Positions 28,542-38,105 of a stretch of DNA of 64,000 nt are shown piece by piece (the stretch's first letter is position 1; every line of letters begins with the position of its first letter). The notes beneath the pieces were generated by a model. That model was not told where the DNA came from. It saw nothing but the letters and a program-made list of their open reading frames with translations, and ran no database searches. The stretch is taken from contig NC_009976.1 in the NCBI RefSeq assembly GCF_000018585.1, positions 248,001-312,000 of the forward strand, given 5' to 3'. This DNA comes from Prochlorococcus marinus str. MIT 9211 (GTDB lineage Bacteria > Cyanobacteriota > Cyanobacteriia > PCC-6307 > Cyanobiaceae). Made by a program: the position numbers and the translations under genes.

Positions 28542-28658
28542 AAATAAAAATATTTTTTGGCCGAAATTCCAAATTACTTAGCAATTTTACTTAAGTTTCA
28601 ATAGTTCTCTCTTAATTTGTGATTAGCAACTAATATAGATACCTATTGCTTATAAGTG

Positions 28659-29231
28659 ATGTCTGAATCTGGCAATTACAAATCTCAGGAACCTGGTTCT
28701 TCAAGAGACTTGCCATCCATTAATCAACCTCAGAAAGTGGAAGTGGTCGTTGCTAGTCCTTCTGCAGAAGGTGAAGTTAATATTTTGGGCGAGCTTGCAA
28801 TCTTTGTTCTTAGAGTCGCCTTTAGCTTGTTTATGATTCATCATGGACTAGAAAAGCTTCAGGATCCAGAGGGCTTTGCAGAGTTTGTAGTAGGCAAATA
28901 TTTTGGTTTTTTACCTGGAGATCCAATTATTTGGACTTTTGCTGCAGGCATTACACAAGTCTTATGTCCGTTAGGTCTTGCAATTGGAGTTTTTGCAAGA
29001 CTTTCTGCATTAGGCCTTCTTTCAACAATGGTATTTGCTATTTATTTTCATTTAATTGATACGGGGTTCGAAGGTTTTCCTTTGGCAGTAGTAAATGATC
29101 ATAACTATGCTTTTGAACTATCTTCAATTTATGCTGCAATATCTCTATATTTTTTATGCTCTGGCCCTGGAAGATTATCTGCTTTTCGAAAGAAAAATAA
29201 AGTTACTTATTATCCTAAAGGTGCAAAGTAA
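28659..29231 (+). CDS. DoxX-family membrane protein
   Basis: A 190-residue protein starting at ATG 28659; a GTG lies directly before it. The first 45 residues are polar and probably disordered. The rest has four hydrophobic helices (about 47-65, 88-108, 110-131 and 148-165). The motif ILRVAFSLFMIHHGLEKLQDP and the LCPLGLAIGVFARLSALGLL helix are characteristic of DoxX/DoxD-type proteins. Family members are associated with redox or quinone functions, but this one is uncharacterised. It is flanked by ispH upstream and convergent purH downstream. Confidence 0.82.
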   Translation: MSESGNYKSQEPGSSRDLPSINQPQKVEVVVASPSAEGEVNILGELAIFVLRVAFSLFMIHHGLEKLQDPEGFAEFVVGKYFGFLPGDPIIWTFAAGITQVLCPLGLAIGVFARLSALGLLSTMVFAIYFHLIDTGFEGFPLAVVNDHNYAFELSSIYAAISLYFLCSGPGRLSAFRKKNKVTYYPKGAK

Positions 29232-29277
29232 CATATTATTTGAAGATTATTTTTAGATAGATTATCTCTATTAATTA

Positions 29278-30834
29278 TTAATGAAGGAAATGTCTTTTAC
29301 CAGTAAATATCATAGAGAGACCTAATTGATTGCATGCATCTATAGATGATTGGTCTCGAATACTTCCTCCTGGTTGAATTATTGATTTGATTCCATATCT
29401 TGATGCCAAATGTACTGTGTCATCAAAGGGAAAGAAGCCATCACTAGCTAATACAGCACCTTGAGCTTTTTCTCCTGCAGCTTCCAGAGCTATTTTTGCT
29501 GCCCCTATTCTATTCATTTGCCCTGCACCTATTCCTAAAGTTTGACCAGCAGATGCAACTACTATTGCATTTGATCTAACATGTCTTACTACTCGCCAGG
29601 CGAAAGCTAGATCAGCTTTGTCTTCAATAGACATTTGTAATTTTGTAGGAACTTTCCATTCATTAGGTTCAATTAATTTGTCATCAACTTCCTGAACCAA
29701 TATTCCTCCTAAAATGCTTCTTATATACTTACGTTCGGACGACTTTATAGAGCTGTGACTAAGTTTAATTATCCTTAAATTTTTTTTCGTTGAAAGGATC
29801 TCTAAAGCGTTAGCGTCATAGTCTGGAGCTACTACACATTCTAAAAATAGACTGCTTAGTTCTTTTGCTGTAGCAGCATCTAAATTGCAGTTAAGAGCAA
29901 CAATTCCTCCAAATGCACTAATTGAGTCGCACTCAAGGGCCAGGTTGAATGCATTGCTCAGATTATTGCTTACAGCTACTCCACAAGGATTAGTGTGCTT
30001 AATAATGACTGCAGCTTTCTCGCACGAATTGCCTTTATTGCCTAAGTCATATCCAAATTCTCTTATTGTTGCAACAGCAGCTTCTAGATCTAGAAGATTA
30101 TTTGTGCTGAGCTCTTTACCTTGTAATTGTTCAGCTTGCCCCCACCCTTGATTAACTGCGCTATACCAATTTGCATTTTGATGAGGATTCTCTCCATACC
30201 TCAGAGTTTGTTTAATTGGTTGAGAAGTTAAATATGGAGAATATTTAGATTCAATTTGCTTGCTTAACCATTGGCTAATTGCTATGTCATAACTTGCGGT
30301 GTGCTCGAAAGCTTCAAGAGCGAGTTTTGCTTTGATAGTTGTTGAAATCTCCCCAGCTTCTAATTTTTCAAGAAAAGCGTCATATTGATTTGGATTAGTC
30401 AGAATACTTACTGATTCATGGTTTTTGGCTGCTGCGCGAATCATTGCAGGCCCGCCAATATCAATATTTTCTATTGCGTTATCCCATGTAACATCTGGAT
30501 CAGAGATTGTTTCTTGAAATGGATAAAGGTTTACGACTACAAGATCAATATTTTTGATGTTTTCTTTTTCGAGATCAAATTGATGAGATGAATTTCCTTG
30601 CTTGGCAAGTATTCCGCCATGTATTCGAGGATGAAGAGTTTTTACTCGGCCACCAAGAATTTCTGGAGCTCCAGTGTAATCAGAAACTGTTTTGACAGGG
30701 ATATTTGCTTCTTTCAGCGCTCTAGCAGTACCTCCACTGGAAATAATCTCAAAACCATGAAGGGTTGTTAATGTTTTCGCAAAAGGAATTAGCCCATCTT
30801 TATTGGAAACACTTATTAATGCTATACGGGCCAT
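29278..30834 (-). CDS. purH: Bifunctional AICAR transformylase/IMP cyclohydrolase
   Basis: PurH carries out the last two steps of IMP synthesis. The N-terminal methylglyoxal-synthase-like domain (about 1-130; [43 protein letters not shown]) is the cyclohydrolase. The C-terminal domain formylates AICAR and has [14 protein letters not shown] and [13 protein letters not shown], with the catalytic Lys-His pair, and the terminal [15 protein letters not shown]. The 518-residue length is normal, with no gaps. It starts with ATG (MARIALISV) and is divergent from the esterase gene. Confidence 0.96.
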   Translation of the reverse strand: MARIALISVSNKDGLIPFAKTLTTLHGFEIISSGGTARALKEANIPVKTVSDYTGAPEILGGRVKTLHPRIHGGILAKQGNSSHQFDLEKENIKNIDLVVVNLYPFQETISDPDVTWDNAIENIDIGGPAMIRAAAKNHESVSILTNPNQYDAFLEKLEAGEISTTIKAKLALEAFEHTASYDIAISQWLSKQIESKYSPYLTSQPIKQTLRYGENPHQNANWYSAVNQGWGQAEQLQGKELSTNNLLDLEAAVATIREFGYDLGNKGNSCEKAAVIIKHTNPCGVAVSNNLSNAFNLALECDSISAFGGIVALNCNLDAATAKELSSLFLECVVAPDYDANALEILSTKKNLRIIKLSHSSIKSSERKYIRSILGGILVQEVDDKLIEPNEWKVPTKLQMSIEDKADLAFAWRVVRHVRSNAIVVASAGQTLGIGAGQMNRIGAAKIALEAAGEKAQGAVLASDGFFPFDDTVHLASRYGIKSIIQPGGSIRDQSSIDACNQLGLSMIFTGKRHFLH

Positions 30835-30894
30835 GAGGAAGATTAAATAGGTCTATAAAGAGCTAACTTACGCATCTAAGGACAAAAATGCTTA

Positions 30895-31500
30895 ATGGAA
30901 GAGGATCTTATTTCTGTCGACTTTGAAAATGCTACTCATCGACTGATATTGCTTCATGGTTGGGGGGCTGATGCAGAAGATTTAGTCCCTGTTGGAAAAG
31001 CATTGGCAAATCAGCTTTCTATTGGATTGCAGTTGATTTGTCTGAGAGCACCTGAACATTTGAGTGAAGGGGATGGTCGTCAGTGGTATCCACTTTTCCC
31101 GCCAGATTGGTCAGCAGTCCCAGACGCTATAAAAAAATTACAAAGTCGATTCCAGAAAAATTCTTTTAGTTCAATTCCTTTTTCCAAGACATTTTTGTTG
31201 GGCTTTTCCCAAGGTGGCGCAATGGCGTTGGCTAGTGGCTGCGCATTCCCTTTCGCTGGTTTAATTGGCTGTAGTGCTTACCCTCACCCAGATTGGCTAC
31301 CACAGGCCAATACACCGCCAATCTTTTTGACTCATGGGGACAATGATGAATTAGTTCCTTTAGAAGCTGCGAAAAAAATATTTGCCCTAGCCAAACAAAA
31401 CAACAACCAATGTGATATTTATACCTTTAATGGTGGGCATGAAATCCCTCAAGAAGCTATAGATCAGATTAGCTCTTTTATTAGTAGTAGATGTGTTTAA
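30895..31500 (+). CDS. Alpha/beta-hydrolase, phospholipase/carboxylesterase family
   Basis: A 201-residue hydrolase of the small esterase family that includes E. coli YpfH and acyl-protein thioesterases. The oxyanion segment LLHGWGADAEDLVPVG, the nucleophile elbow GFSQGG (Ser at about 103), the Asp in HGDNDELVP and the His in NGGHEIP make a complete catalytic triad. No signal peptide is seen, so it is cytosolic. The substrate is unknown. It starts at ATG 30895 and is divergent from purH; the DUF3155 gene converges on it. Confidence 0.88.
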   Translation: MEEDLISVDFENATHRLILLHGWGADAEDLVPVGKALANQLSIGLQLICLRAPEHLSEGDGRQWYPLFPPDWSAVPDAIKKLQSRFQKNSFSSIPFSKTFLLGFSQGGAMALASGCAFPFAGLIGCSAYPHPDWLPQANTPPIFLTHGDNDELVPLEAAKKIFALAKQNNNQCDIYTFNGGHEIPQEAIDQISSFISSRCV

Positions 31501-31512
31501 TAAAAAAGTAAA

Positions 31513-31881
31513 TCAAACAAAAGCATATTCGTATTCTTCTATTTCTTCCCAATCATCAGAAGTAAGTTCTAATCCATCAAACATATTATGCTCTCCAACT
31601 GAATCAACAATTCCTCTAAGCGATGGGAAAAGGAAATGATTCTCTTCAGCATATTGTGCACTGAATAAACCTTTCTCCCCCCAAAAGAAACGATCAGTTG
31701 TGTGTTCGTTGCGACGAACATTAAGAATTGATGGAGACTTAAGTCCAGCTTCTGCGATGTACCGCCTAGCTGCTGTTACAGGCTTACAATCTCCTGTTTC
31801 AAGGTGAAAAGTTGGCACATGTGCCATGACTCTTTGGCCAGCAAGACGTCTACGGCTAATGCGTTTGCGCTTTTTTGACAT
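31513..31881 (-). CDS. DUF3155-family protein
   Basis: A 122-residue protein with a strongly basic N-terminus (KKRKRISRRRLAGQRVMA), a conserved middle (FHLETGDCKPVTAARRYIAEAG; FFWGEKGLFSAQYAEENHFLFPS) and an acidic C-terminus ending in EEIEEYEYAFV. The combination matches DUF3155, a cyanobacterial family of unknown function. The basic end could contact nucleic acid or ribosomes, but this is only a guess from charge. It starts at ATG and has a 313-base intergenic region upstream. Confidence 0.82.
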   Translation of the reverse strand: MSKKRKRISRRRLAGQRVMAHVPTFHLETGDCKPVTAARRYIAEAGLKSPSILNVRRNEHTTDRFFWGEKGLFSAQYAEENHFLFPSLRGIVDSVGEHNMFDGLELTSDDWEEIEEYEYAFV

Positions 31882-32194
31882 GAGAAAAACTCTTTTGAAT
31901 TAAAAAGGAGTTGAGATTTGCCGGGAAATCCGACTTAATAAAAGTGGTTTGCTAGACAGAAACTATTTTGATGAAAAAACCAATCTCTTTAGCTTCTGAA
32001 AGGCAAGCTCAGGGGACCCATCAACCTCTGATATAGCCTTGGTAGCACTATTGGTGCAACTTTGCCAAATTGACCTTTGGGAGAATCCAAGGATTTTCTT
32101 TATTGGCCCATTTCTTTAATCTTAATTAGTTTTTTTTTATTTATCAAGTGATTTTCTCTTCCATTTTCTACTCGTGTAAATTGATCTAGTAATT
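31882..32194. other. 313-base intergenic region with hairpin potential, no gene identified
   Basis: The gap lies between the divergent DUF3155 and histidine-kinase genes and is longer than any other gap here. It has a better-structured centre (32030-32090) in which TTGG-GCAC at 32039-32048 pairs with GTGC-CCAA at 32054-32068. Nearby, CCTTTGG and TCCAAGG could form a second hairpin. AT-rich tracts lie on both sides. The only short ORF I see is 31971-32036 (21 codons), without family signals. It could hold an unannotated structured RNA or simply two promoters. Confidence 0.35.
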
Positions 32195-33325
32195 ATGCAG
32201 TTTTCGGATAGGTTCCTAAATCTTGTTCATCAGCAATTAAACAGCTTCGAAAAGGAGGCTGAGCTGGAAAATGTTGTCGTATATGTAGCTCAGAGCAATC
32301 AGGAGGGATCACCAACTTTAGAAGTAGTCGGACAAATTCCAAGAAATAGGAAGAAAGTTTTGCCTCCAATTGCAAATGACCCTGATTTAAGAGTGCCTTC
32401 TCCTAATCGGAGGTGGTATCCATTGCAAGATGGTTCTGTTTTGTTAGGTGTGCTTAGAGCTGAGCGTTTTTCTTCAGAACAAGGATGGCCAGATCTTCTA
32501 GACCAGCAATTGCAAGCTACTGCTTCGGCTTTGTCTAATTGCTTGAGTTTAGAGCTTGACCGAAAGAGACTTCTAGAAGAACTAACTCAACAGAGAGAGC
32601 AAATTGGGATGTTGGTTCATCAGTTAAAAAACCCTTTGGCAGCTTTAAAAACATATGCACAGCTTCTTTTGAGAAAACTTGGTCCTGAGAGCTCTCAAAG
32701 AAGCTTGGTTGAAGGACTAATGACCGAACAGAAGCAATTTAATAAATACTTAATAGCGCTGGATCAGTTAAGCCATACTAAGACTCCTAATAAAGCATTA
32801 ACTTCCGCTAGATTATTATTGCCTCCGCTATTAACTAACTCAGATAATTTGGACTTAAGAGAATTACTTAAGCCTTTAATTGATCGAGCATCTGTAACTT
32901 CTAAGTTGCAGGGCCGAGAATGGTTTGGACCTGTAAATTGGCCAAATTGGACTAAAGAAGATCGCCCTATTTCAGAAGGAGTTATAGCAGAGATAGTGGC
33001 TAACCTTTTGGAAAATGCTTTTCGCTATAGCCCCCCTGGAGTTTCTCTTGGGATGACTTTCAATGAAGAAGGAATTTGTGTTTGGGATGCTGGTGATCCA
33101 ATCCCTACTGAAGAAAGAGATCGCATTTTCTTTAGAGGGTTTAGAAGTGAAAATATTACCGATTTTCAAGGTACTGGATTAGGCTTAGCTTTAGGTAAGG
33201 AACTGGCAGAAGAGTTTGGAGGCGAATTATACTTGGAGACGAAACCTAAACGCTTTGATGACTCTCTACCTAATAAAGGAAATGCATTTATACTTAGTAT
33301 ACCTCCAAGAAAAATCCCAGAATAA
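32195..33325 (+). CDS. Soluble sensor histidine kinase
   Basis: A 376-residue kinase without membrane helices. The N-terminal part (about 1-125) is a small GAF/PAS-like sensory region. A HisKA dimerisation domain with the H box VHQLKNPLAALKTYAQLL follows (His142), then a HATPase_c domain with the N box NLLENAFRYSP, G1 WDAGDPIP and G2 GTGLGLAL. All ATP and phosphoacceptor residues are present. No response regulator lies nearby, so its partner is unknown. Prochlorococcus has few histidine kinases. The 3' end overlaps cobS by 32 bases convergently. Confidence 0.9.
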   Translation: MQFSDRFLNLVHQQLNSFEKEAELENVVVYVAQSNQEGSPTLEVVGQIPRNRKKVLPPIANDPDLRVPSPNRRWYPLQDGSVLLGVLRAERFSSEQGWPDLLDQQLQATASALSNCLSLELDRKRLLEELTQQREQIGMLVHQLKNPLAALKTYAQLLLRKLGPESSQRSLVEGLMTEQKQFNKYLIALDQLSHTKTPNKALTSARLLLPPLLTNSDNLDLRELLKPLIDRASVTSKLQGREWFGPVNWPNWTKEDRPISEGVIAEIVANLLENAFRYSPPGVSLGMTFNEEGICVWDAGDPIPTEERDRIFFRGFRSENITDFQGTGLGLALGKELAEEFGGELYLETKPKRFDDSLPNKGNAFILSIPPRKIPE

Positions 33326-34100
33326 TCAACATTAATGTTTCTGTTAATACACAAGAGGCACCATATGAATCACCGTTGTGACCTCCTAGGCGATTACCCA
33401 ACCAATTAGGTATCAAAAATACCGGGATAGTGCCCACTAAAGTTCCAATTAATAAATTAAATCGAACTATTTTAGTTTCTGGAATAATTGAAAATATAGT
33501 TGATATAATAACAATTATTATCAATGAAGGTATAATTTCTTTTAAAAACCCTTTCCAGTTATCTTTGTGGAACTTTCCCATTCCTTTATCTTTCAAATAG
33601 GGGAATTTATCTATTGCCCATAAAGGAGAAATTCTTCCAAAAAATGATGCTATTGGAATTGCTATAATTGATAGATTATTTAATTTCAACAGTGCTGAAA
33701 TTTGAATCAAAATAATAGCAATAATAGCGAGACTACCAATTGCTCCTGCATTGCTATCTTTCATGGCTTCCATTTGCTTTTCCTGTCCTGCTGCTATCCC
33801 ATCTGCCGTATCTATTAACCCATCAAAATGAAGGCCACCAGTCAGATAAATTGCTAAGGCAACTGATATAAGAGCCAATGATTCTGTTGGCCAACCTAGT
33901 TTAGAAAGTATTAACCAGATAGTAATTTGTATACATCCTATAAAAAAACCTATTGCTGGTCCAAAGCGTGCGATGCGCTTGAACTGTGGCTTTATACCTG
34001 GCCAATGAGGCAAAATTGTATAAAAGACCCATGCGCCAGCAAAGTCCTTTAGCCAGTTCGGTGGAATCAGAAAAAACTTTTTTAATGCCCTGAATAACAC
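33294..34100 (-). CDS. cobS: Adenosylcobinamide-GDP ribazoletransferase (cobalamin synthase)
   Basis: CobS joins the lower-ligand nucleotide to adenosylcobinamide-GDP in the last steps of B12 synthesis; in cyanobacteria the product is pseudocobalamin. The 268-residue membrane protein has about six hydrophobic segments and the CobS motif GGLHFDGLIDTADGIAAG, which contains the metal-binding acidic residues, with GAIGSLAIIA after it. The frame starts at ATG (MLFRALKKFFLI). It converges with the kinase gene (32-base overlap) and is divergent from tgt. Confidence 0.93.
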   Translation of the reverse strand: MLFRALKKFFLIPPNWLKDFAGAWVFYTILPHWPGIKPQFKRIARFGPAIGFFIGCIQITIWLILSKLGWPTESLALISVALAIYLTGGLHFDGLIDTADGIAAGQEKQMEAMKDSNAGAIGSLAIIAIILIQISALLKLNNLSIIAIPIASFFGRISPLWAIDKFPYLKDKGMGKFHKDNWKGFLKEIIPSLIIIVIISTIFSIIPETKIVRFNLLIGTLVGTIPVFLIPNWLGNRLGGHNGDSYGASCVLTETLMLIILGFFLEVY

Positions 34101-34165
34101 CGTAGGTTGTTAGATAATTAAAGGCTGATTAAGCCTTTAATTATATTTACAAAAGTAATTCGGCT

Positions 34166-35284
34166 GTGTTTAGTTTTCAGATCAACTCAAATTGTTCTAG
34201 TACCCGAGCTCGCGTGGGGTGCCTAAATACACCTCATGGAGATGTCCATACGCCTCAGTTCATGCCTGTAGGAACGCTTGGAACGGTTAAAGGAGTTTCT
34301 CCTGATCAGTTATTGAAGACGGGCTCAGAGATGATTCTTGCTAATACTTATCACTTACATCTGCAGCCTGGTGAGGAGATAGTTCATGAGGCTGGGGGGC
34401 TGCATAAATTTATGGGTTGGGATCAGCCAATCCTTACTGACTCTGGAGGCTACCAAGTGTTTAGTTTGGGGAAATTGAATAAAATTGATGATGAAGGAGT
34501 CGAATTTAAGAATCCACGCGATGGAAGTCATCTCAAGTTGACTCCTGAGATAGCTATACAAATTCAGATGAGTTTAGGGTCAGATATTGCTATGGCATTT
34601 GATCAATGTCCTCCATACCCAGCAACCTTTAATGATGTCGAAGAAGCTTGTCTTAGAACTCATAATTGGTTAGAGAGGTCTATCGCAATCCACAACAAAT
34701 CAGACCAGGCTTTGTTTGGGATTATTCAAGGAGGCTGCTACCCCGAGTTGAGAGAGGAAAGTGCAAGGGTTGTCTCTAGCTTTAATTTGCCTGGAATAGC
34801 AATTGGGGGAGTTAGCGTGGGTGAACCAAGTGATCAAATTAATCATATTGTTCGCAAAGTCGCCCCTTTGTTACCCGAGGGAATCCCAAGGTATTTAATG
34901 GGTATTGGATCTCTTAGAGAACTTGCAATTGCTGTTTCTAATGGAATTGATCTTTTTGATTGTGTAATGCCTACAAGATTGGGACGGCATGGCACAGCTT
35001 TAGTTAGTGGTGAAAGATGGAATTTGAGAAATGCAACTTTTAGAAATGATCACAAACCTTTAGATGAAACTTGTCTTTGTGAAACTTGCACTAACCACAC
35101 GAGAGCCTATCTCCATCATCTAATTCGTAGTGAGGAACTGCTTGGTCTAACCCTTTTAAGCGTCCATAACATAAGTCATTTGATTCGTTTTACACGCGCA
35201 ATGGGCAGAGCGATCGAGGACGGATGTTTTTCAGAGGATTTCGCTCCATGGCAGAAAGACTCCATTGCGCATTACACGTGGTAG
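34166..35284 (+). CDS. tgt: Queuine tRNA-ribosyltransferase
   Basis: TGT exchanges the wobble G34 of certain tRNAs for preQ1 (bacteria) on the way to queuosine. The 372-residue enzyme shows [28 protein letters not shown] with the general base Asp, [10 protein letters not shown] with the nucleophilic Asp, and a zinc site [17 protein letters not shown]. The start is GTG 34166 (MFSFQINSN). It is divergent from cobS, with a 65-base gap, and is followed by psbK after about 30 bases. Confidence 0.95.
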   Translation: MFSFQINSNCSSTRARVGCLNTPHGDVHTPQFMPVGTLGTVKGVSPDQLLKTGSEMILANTYHLHLQPGEEIVHEAGGLHKFMGWDQPILTDSGGYQVFSLGKLNKIDDEGVEFKNPRDGSHLKLTPEIAIQIQMSLGSDIAMAFDQCPPYPATFNDVEEACLRTHNWLERSIAIHNKSDQALFGIIQGGCYPELREESARVVSSFNLPGIAIGGVSVGEPSDQINHIVRKVAPLLPEGIPRYLMGIGSLRELAIAVSNGIDLFDCVMPTRLGRHGTALVSGERWNLRNATFRNDHKPLDETCLCETCTNHTRAYLHHLIRSEELLGLTLLSVHNISHLIRFTRAMGRAIEDGCFSEDFAPWQKDSIAHYTW

Positions 35285-35316
35285 CGTCTCTTCGAATGTA
35301 AATGAATTATTTAGGG

Positions 35317-35460
35317 ATGGCACCGCTTACCCTCGACTTGCTTGCACAGTTACCTGAGGCTTACCGAATTTATGCTCCAACGGTTGATGTGCTCCCGTTA
35401 ATTCCTCTTCTGTTTTTCTTGCTTGTATTTGTTTGGCAAGCAGCAGTGGGCTTCCGTTGA
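35317..35460 (+). CDS. psbK: Photosystem II reaction center protein K
   Basis: A 47-residue precursor, [20 protein letters not shown] at the start and [11 protein letters not shown] at the end. The PEAYxxxxPxVDVLPxIP segment and the WQAAVGFR tail are the PsbK consensus. The N-terminal residues before LPEAY are removed in the mature protein. It is a single-helix subunit near CP43. I choose ATG 35317; an in-frame ATG at 35302 would add five residues. It follows tgt on the same strand. Confidence 0.94.
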   Translation: MAPLTLDLLAQLPEAYRIYAPTVDVLPLIPLLFFLLVFVWQAAVGFR

Positions 35461-35525
35461 ATTTATTTATTTGATTTAAGTTGTTACTGTACAACTTGCA
35501 AATTTTTAAATTTCAGCAGTTTTAA

Positions 35526-35544
35526 TGGGCTATTGCTTAGCCCA
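35526..35544. terminator. Possible hairpin terminator after psbK
   Basis: A perfect seven-base-pair stem, TGGGCTA and TAGCCCA, with the five-base loop TTGCT is followed by AATATTTTAA. It lies about 65 bases beyond the psbK stop and 38 bases from the convergent oxidoreductase gene's stop. The U tract is weak, so it may act for either strand or not at all. Confidence 0.4.
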
Positions 35545-35582
35545 AATATTTTAATGAGAACTTAAGCTATTTAGCGGTTAGG

Positions 35583-36587
35583 CTAAATGGCTTTTTCTAA
35601 TGAGATTCCCTCTCCAGGATGATCAACAGCGTGTTCTATTAGATCTGCAAGAAAAAGTGCTCTAGATGCTTGCTGCCCATCTACAGCAGGAGTTTCTAAG
35701 CCTCTTACGCATTGAAGAAAATGTTCAAGCTCTGCGTATAAAGGTTCAATTGAAGTGGTACTAACTTCTTCAATAAATCCATCATTTCTATATAGCAATT
35801 CTCCATGATCTGCCGAATACCATTCATGTGATCGACGATGAATGTGCAGTGTGTGGTTTAGGAAATCTGTTTCAACAAGACTTTTCTTGCAATGTGCGGT
35901 AAGACTACGAATCTTTTTATGACTCATTTTGCTTGCAGTAAGACTCGCCACCACACCATTACTAAAACCAAGAGTTGCATTTACATAATCCATAGGACCA
36001 TCTCCGCTACGGCCACCAACTGCAGCCAACCTAACTACAGGGGCATTAGCAAGCTCAAGTACTAGATCAAGATCATGAATCATTAGATCTAACACCACAG
36101 AAACATCATTAGCTCTATCTGCATGAGGACTATGACGTCTTGCTTCTAAAACAACAACTTCCTCGTTAGTGACTACTTTCGTTAATTCTTTAAAAGCTGG
36201 ATTAAACCTTTCTATATGACCAACTTGAAGTAATCGATTGGCTTTATTTGATGCGGCTATGAGATCTGAAGCTTCTAATTGACTTGCCGCAATTGGCTTT
36301 TCTATAAGAACATGCTTTTTAGCCTCAAGACAATTAAGACCAACTTTATGATGAAGCAACGTAGGAACTGCAATGCAGACAGCCTCTACTTGATCTAGCA
36401 AGCTCTCGTAGTTTTCATACCATTCACAATTAAATTGCTCAGTAGCAAGTTGGCCTCGATCGGGATCTAAATCAGCCACACCAATTAGCTCTGCATCTTT
36501 AAGAAGGCTTAAAACACGGGCATGGTGCCAGCCCATGTTCCCAATTCCTATTACCCCAACCTTTACAGGAGTCATGGCTGGGGTCAT
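35583..36587 (-). CDS. Gfo/Idh/MocA-family oxidoreductase
   Basis: A 334-residue NAD(P)-dependent oxidoreductase. The N-terminal Rossmann domain has KVGVIGIGNMGWHHARVL, VAVP and HVLIEKPIA, which includes the conserved EKP motif. The C-terminal alpha/beta domain includes QVGHIERFNPAF and LMIHDLDLVL. The substrate is a sugar or nucleotide-sugar in most relatives and cannot be named here. Some cyanobacterial relatives act in nucleotide-sugar synthesis together with DegT aminotransferases, and one DegT gene lies at 46942, but they are not adjacent. Starts at either of two nearby ATGs. Confidence 0.87.
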   Translation of the reverse strand: MTPAMTPVKVGVIGIGNMGWHHARVLSLLKDAELIGVADLDPDRGQLATEQFNCEWYENYESLLDQVEAVCIAVPTLLHHKVGLNCLEAKKHVLIEKPIAASQLEASDLIAASNKANRLLQVGHIERFNPAFKELTKVVTNEEVVVLEARRHSPHADRANDVSVVLDLMIHDLDLVLELANAPVVRLAAVGGRSGDGPMDYVNATLGFSNGVVASLTASKMSHKKIRSLTAHCKKSLVETDFLNHTLHIHRRSHEWYSADHGELLYRNDGFIEEVSTTSIEPLYAELEHFLQCVRGLETPAVDGQQASRALFLADLIEHAVDHPGEGISLEKAI

Positions 36588-36624
36588 GAAACGGTCACAA
36601 TGAATTTACTGAGATTACTCTCCA

Positions 36625-37908
36625 TCAATCCTTATCAGTAACTTTTTGGGGCAACATTATTTTTACTAGATCAATTCTTGGCCCTCTCATAGAAGTAATT
36701 TCAAAAATAATTCCATTATCTAGAAGGGTTTCTCCTTTGGAAGGAACGCTTTGAAGCTTTTCTAATAAGAAGCCAGCAAGCGTATAGTGATTTATGTTTT
36801 CAGGAAGATCGATATTCAATTGTCGATTAAGTTCAATAATTTCTAGATCGCCTGCAGCAATCCACGTTTTGGAACTGTTATTTATTCTTCGTAGAATAGG
36901 CTCTTTTTTACCTGAATCAATTTCTTCACCAACGATTTCTCCTGTTAAGTCTGCTGCTGTTATAAGCCCTTCAGTCCCTCCATGCTCATCGACCACTAAC
37001 AAAAAAGGGTTTCCTTTTCTTATTAAGGGAAGCAACATCTCTAATGTGCAAGTTTCTGCAACTCGTGCAACAGGCTTGATATATTTTTCCAAAGGTGTAT
37101 CAGGATTCATTTCTCCTTTCGAAATTGGCTCGGCTAAGAGGCGCAGGTCTAGAACTCCAAGAACGTTATCAAGTGAATCACCAATAACCAAAAAACGAGC
37201 ATGTCGAGTTAAATGAACTTTGCTCATTAATTCAGAGAAAAGAACATTTCTGGGAAGGGTCACCATCCCTGAACGAGGGACCATAACTTCGCGAACTTGT
37301 GTATCTCTAAGCGCGAAGACACCTTCCAGAATATTTTTTTCATCAGGGTGCAGACCAGTAACTTTGCCTGATTCAATAAGGGTTTCTAATTCTCCTGCTG
37401 ATAAAGCAGTAACTAATGATTCCCACTGCATGTTCAACCCAATTAACCTCAGTAAAAAAGAAGAGATTGTTTCTAATAAAGAAAGAATAGGAGTCATTGC
37501 TCTTATTACTCCTTCTAGAAGAGGCGAGATTCGCAGAGCAGATTTTTCAGGATTGCTAAGAACCAATGCTTTTGGTAGGAGGCCAGAAAGCAATGTTCCA
37601 AGTAAGACAATGCTCAGAAAGATGGTGAGATTTAATAAGCGAGATTTTGATTCTGTAGAAAAGAACCATAAGTTTGCTAGTTCATTTGCTAACCATCCCA
37701 AGGCAACTAGCGCAATTGTTATACCTAGTTGAGCGGCCATTAATGTTCTACGTAACCTTTTTTGCAGCCTGTGAATTGAATGGGCGCCTGGTTGCTTTTC
37801 CTCAATCAGTCTTTCTACTCGACTTGGCCTAAGTCGTAATATTGCAAGCTCTCCTGCAGCAAAAAATGCTGGCAGTGAAAGTAGTATTGCGAGAAGAAGA
37901 AGCCTCAT
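36625..37908 (-). CDS. CNNM/CorC-type membrane protein with DUF21, CBS and CorC_HlyC domains
   Basis: About 427 residues. The N-terminal half has four hydrophobic segments (DUF21/CNNM), including FAAGELAILRLRPSRVERL. Two CBS domains follow (VREVMVPRSGMVTLPRNV; DEHGGTEGLITAADLTGEIVGE), then a C-terminal CorC_HlyC domain (AAGDLEIIELNRQL; NHYTLAGFLLEKL). Relatives are sometimes called hemolysins but are better regarded as Mg2+ or other divalent-cation exporters or regulators. The frame begins at TTG 37920, but ATG 37908 is more likely. It is 14 bases from tRNA-Met. Confidence 0.9.
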   Translation of the reverse strand: MRLLLLAILLSLPAFFAAGELAILRLRPSRVERLIEEKQPGAHSIHRLQKRLRRTLMAAQLGITIALVALGWLANELANLWFFSTESKSRLLNLTIFLSIVLLGTLLSGLLPKALVLSNPEKSALRISPLLEGVIRAMTPILSLLETISSFLLRLIGLNMQWESLVTALSAGELETLIESGKVTGLHPDEKNILEGVFALRDTQVREVMVPRSGMVTLPRNVLFSELMSKVHLTRHARFLVIGDSLDNVLGVLDLRLLAEPISKGEMNPDTPLEKYIKPVARVAETCTLEMLLPLIRKGNPFLLVVDEHGGTEGLITAADLTGEIVGEEIDSGKKEPILRRINNSSKTWIAAGDLEIIELNRQLNIDLPENINHYTLAGFLLEKLQSVPSKGETLLDNGIIFEITSMRGPRIDLVKIMLPQKVTDKD

Positions 37909-37921
37909 CAAGATGATCAAA

Positions 37922-37994
37922 TGGGGGTGGCGAGGATCGAACTCGCCTAAGGCGAATTATGAGTTCGCTGCATTCACCAGATTGCTACACCCCC
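37922..37994 (-). tRNA. tRNA-Met (anticodon CAU, elongator-like)
   Basis: A minus-strand cloverleaf with acceptor GGGGGTG/CACCCCC, discriminator A, T arm GTTCGATC and anticodon loop CTCATAA in the stem GCGAA/TTCGC, so the anticodon is CAT. It lacks the three G-C pairs and mismatched first acceptor pair of the initiator tRNA, so it is not fMet. A CAT anticodon can also read isoleucine (AUA) if lysidine is made; sequence alone does not exclude that, and the elongator call is the more likely. Confidence 0.85.
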
Positions 37995-38105
37995 CTTCTA
38001 AAGGATTTTTACAAGGTTTTAGTGTGTTGTGAAGACCTTTAAAGGAATAATAATTACATGGATCGATATTGAAGCAACTCAATCCTTAAAGATGTCATTT
38101 TCAAA

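Noticed and set aside
31971-32036. Short ORF MKKPISLASERQAQGTHQPLI in the 313-base gap
   Set aside because: Twenty-one codons, no ribosome-binding site and no known family; chance is more likely.
36794-37216. 140-codon plus-strand ORF
   Set aside because: Antisense to the CNNM/CorC gene; composition is a shadow of the real frame.
37220-37732. 170-codon ORF on the plus strand
   Set aside because: It is antisense to the CNNM/CorC gene, shows no family signal, and its sequence is explained by the coding bias of the minus-strand gene.
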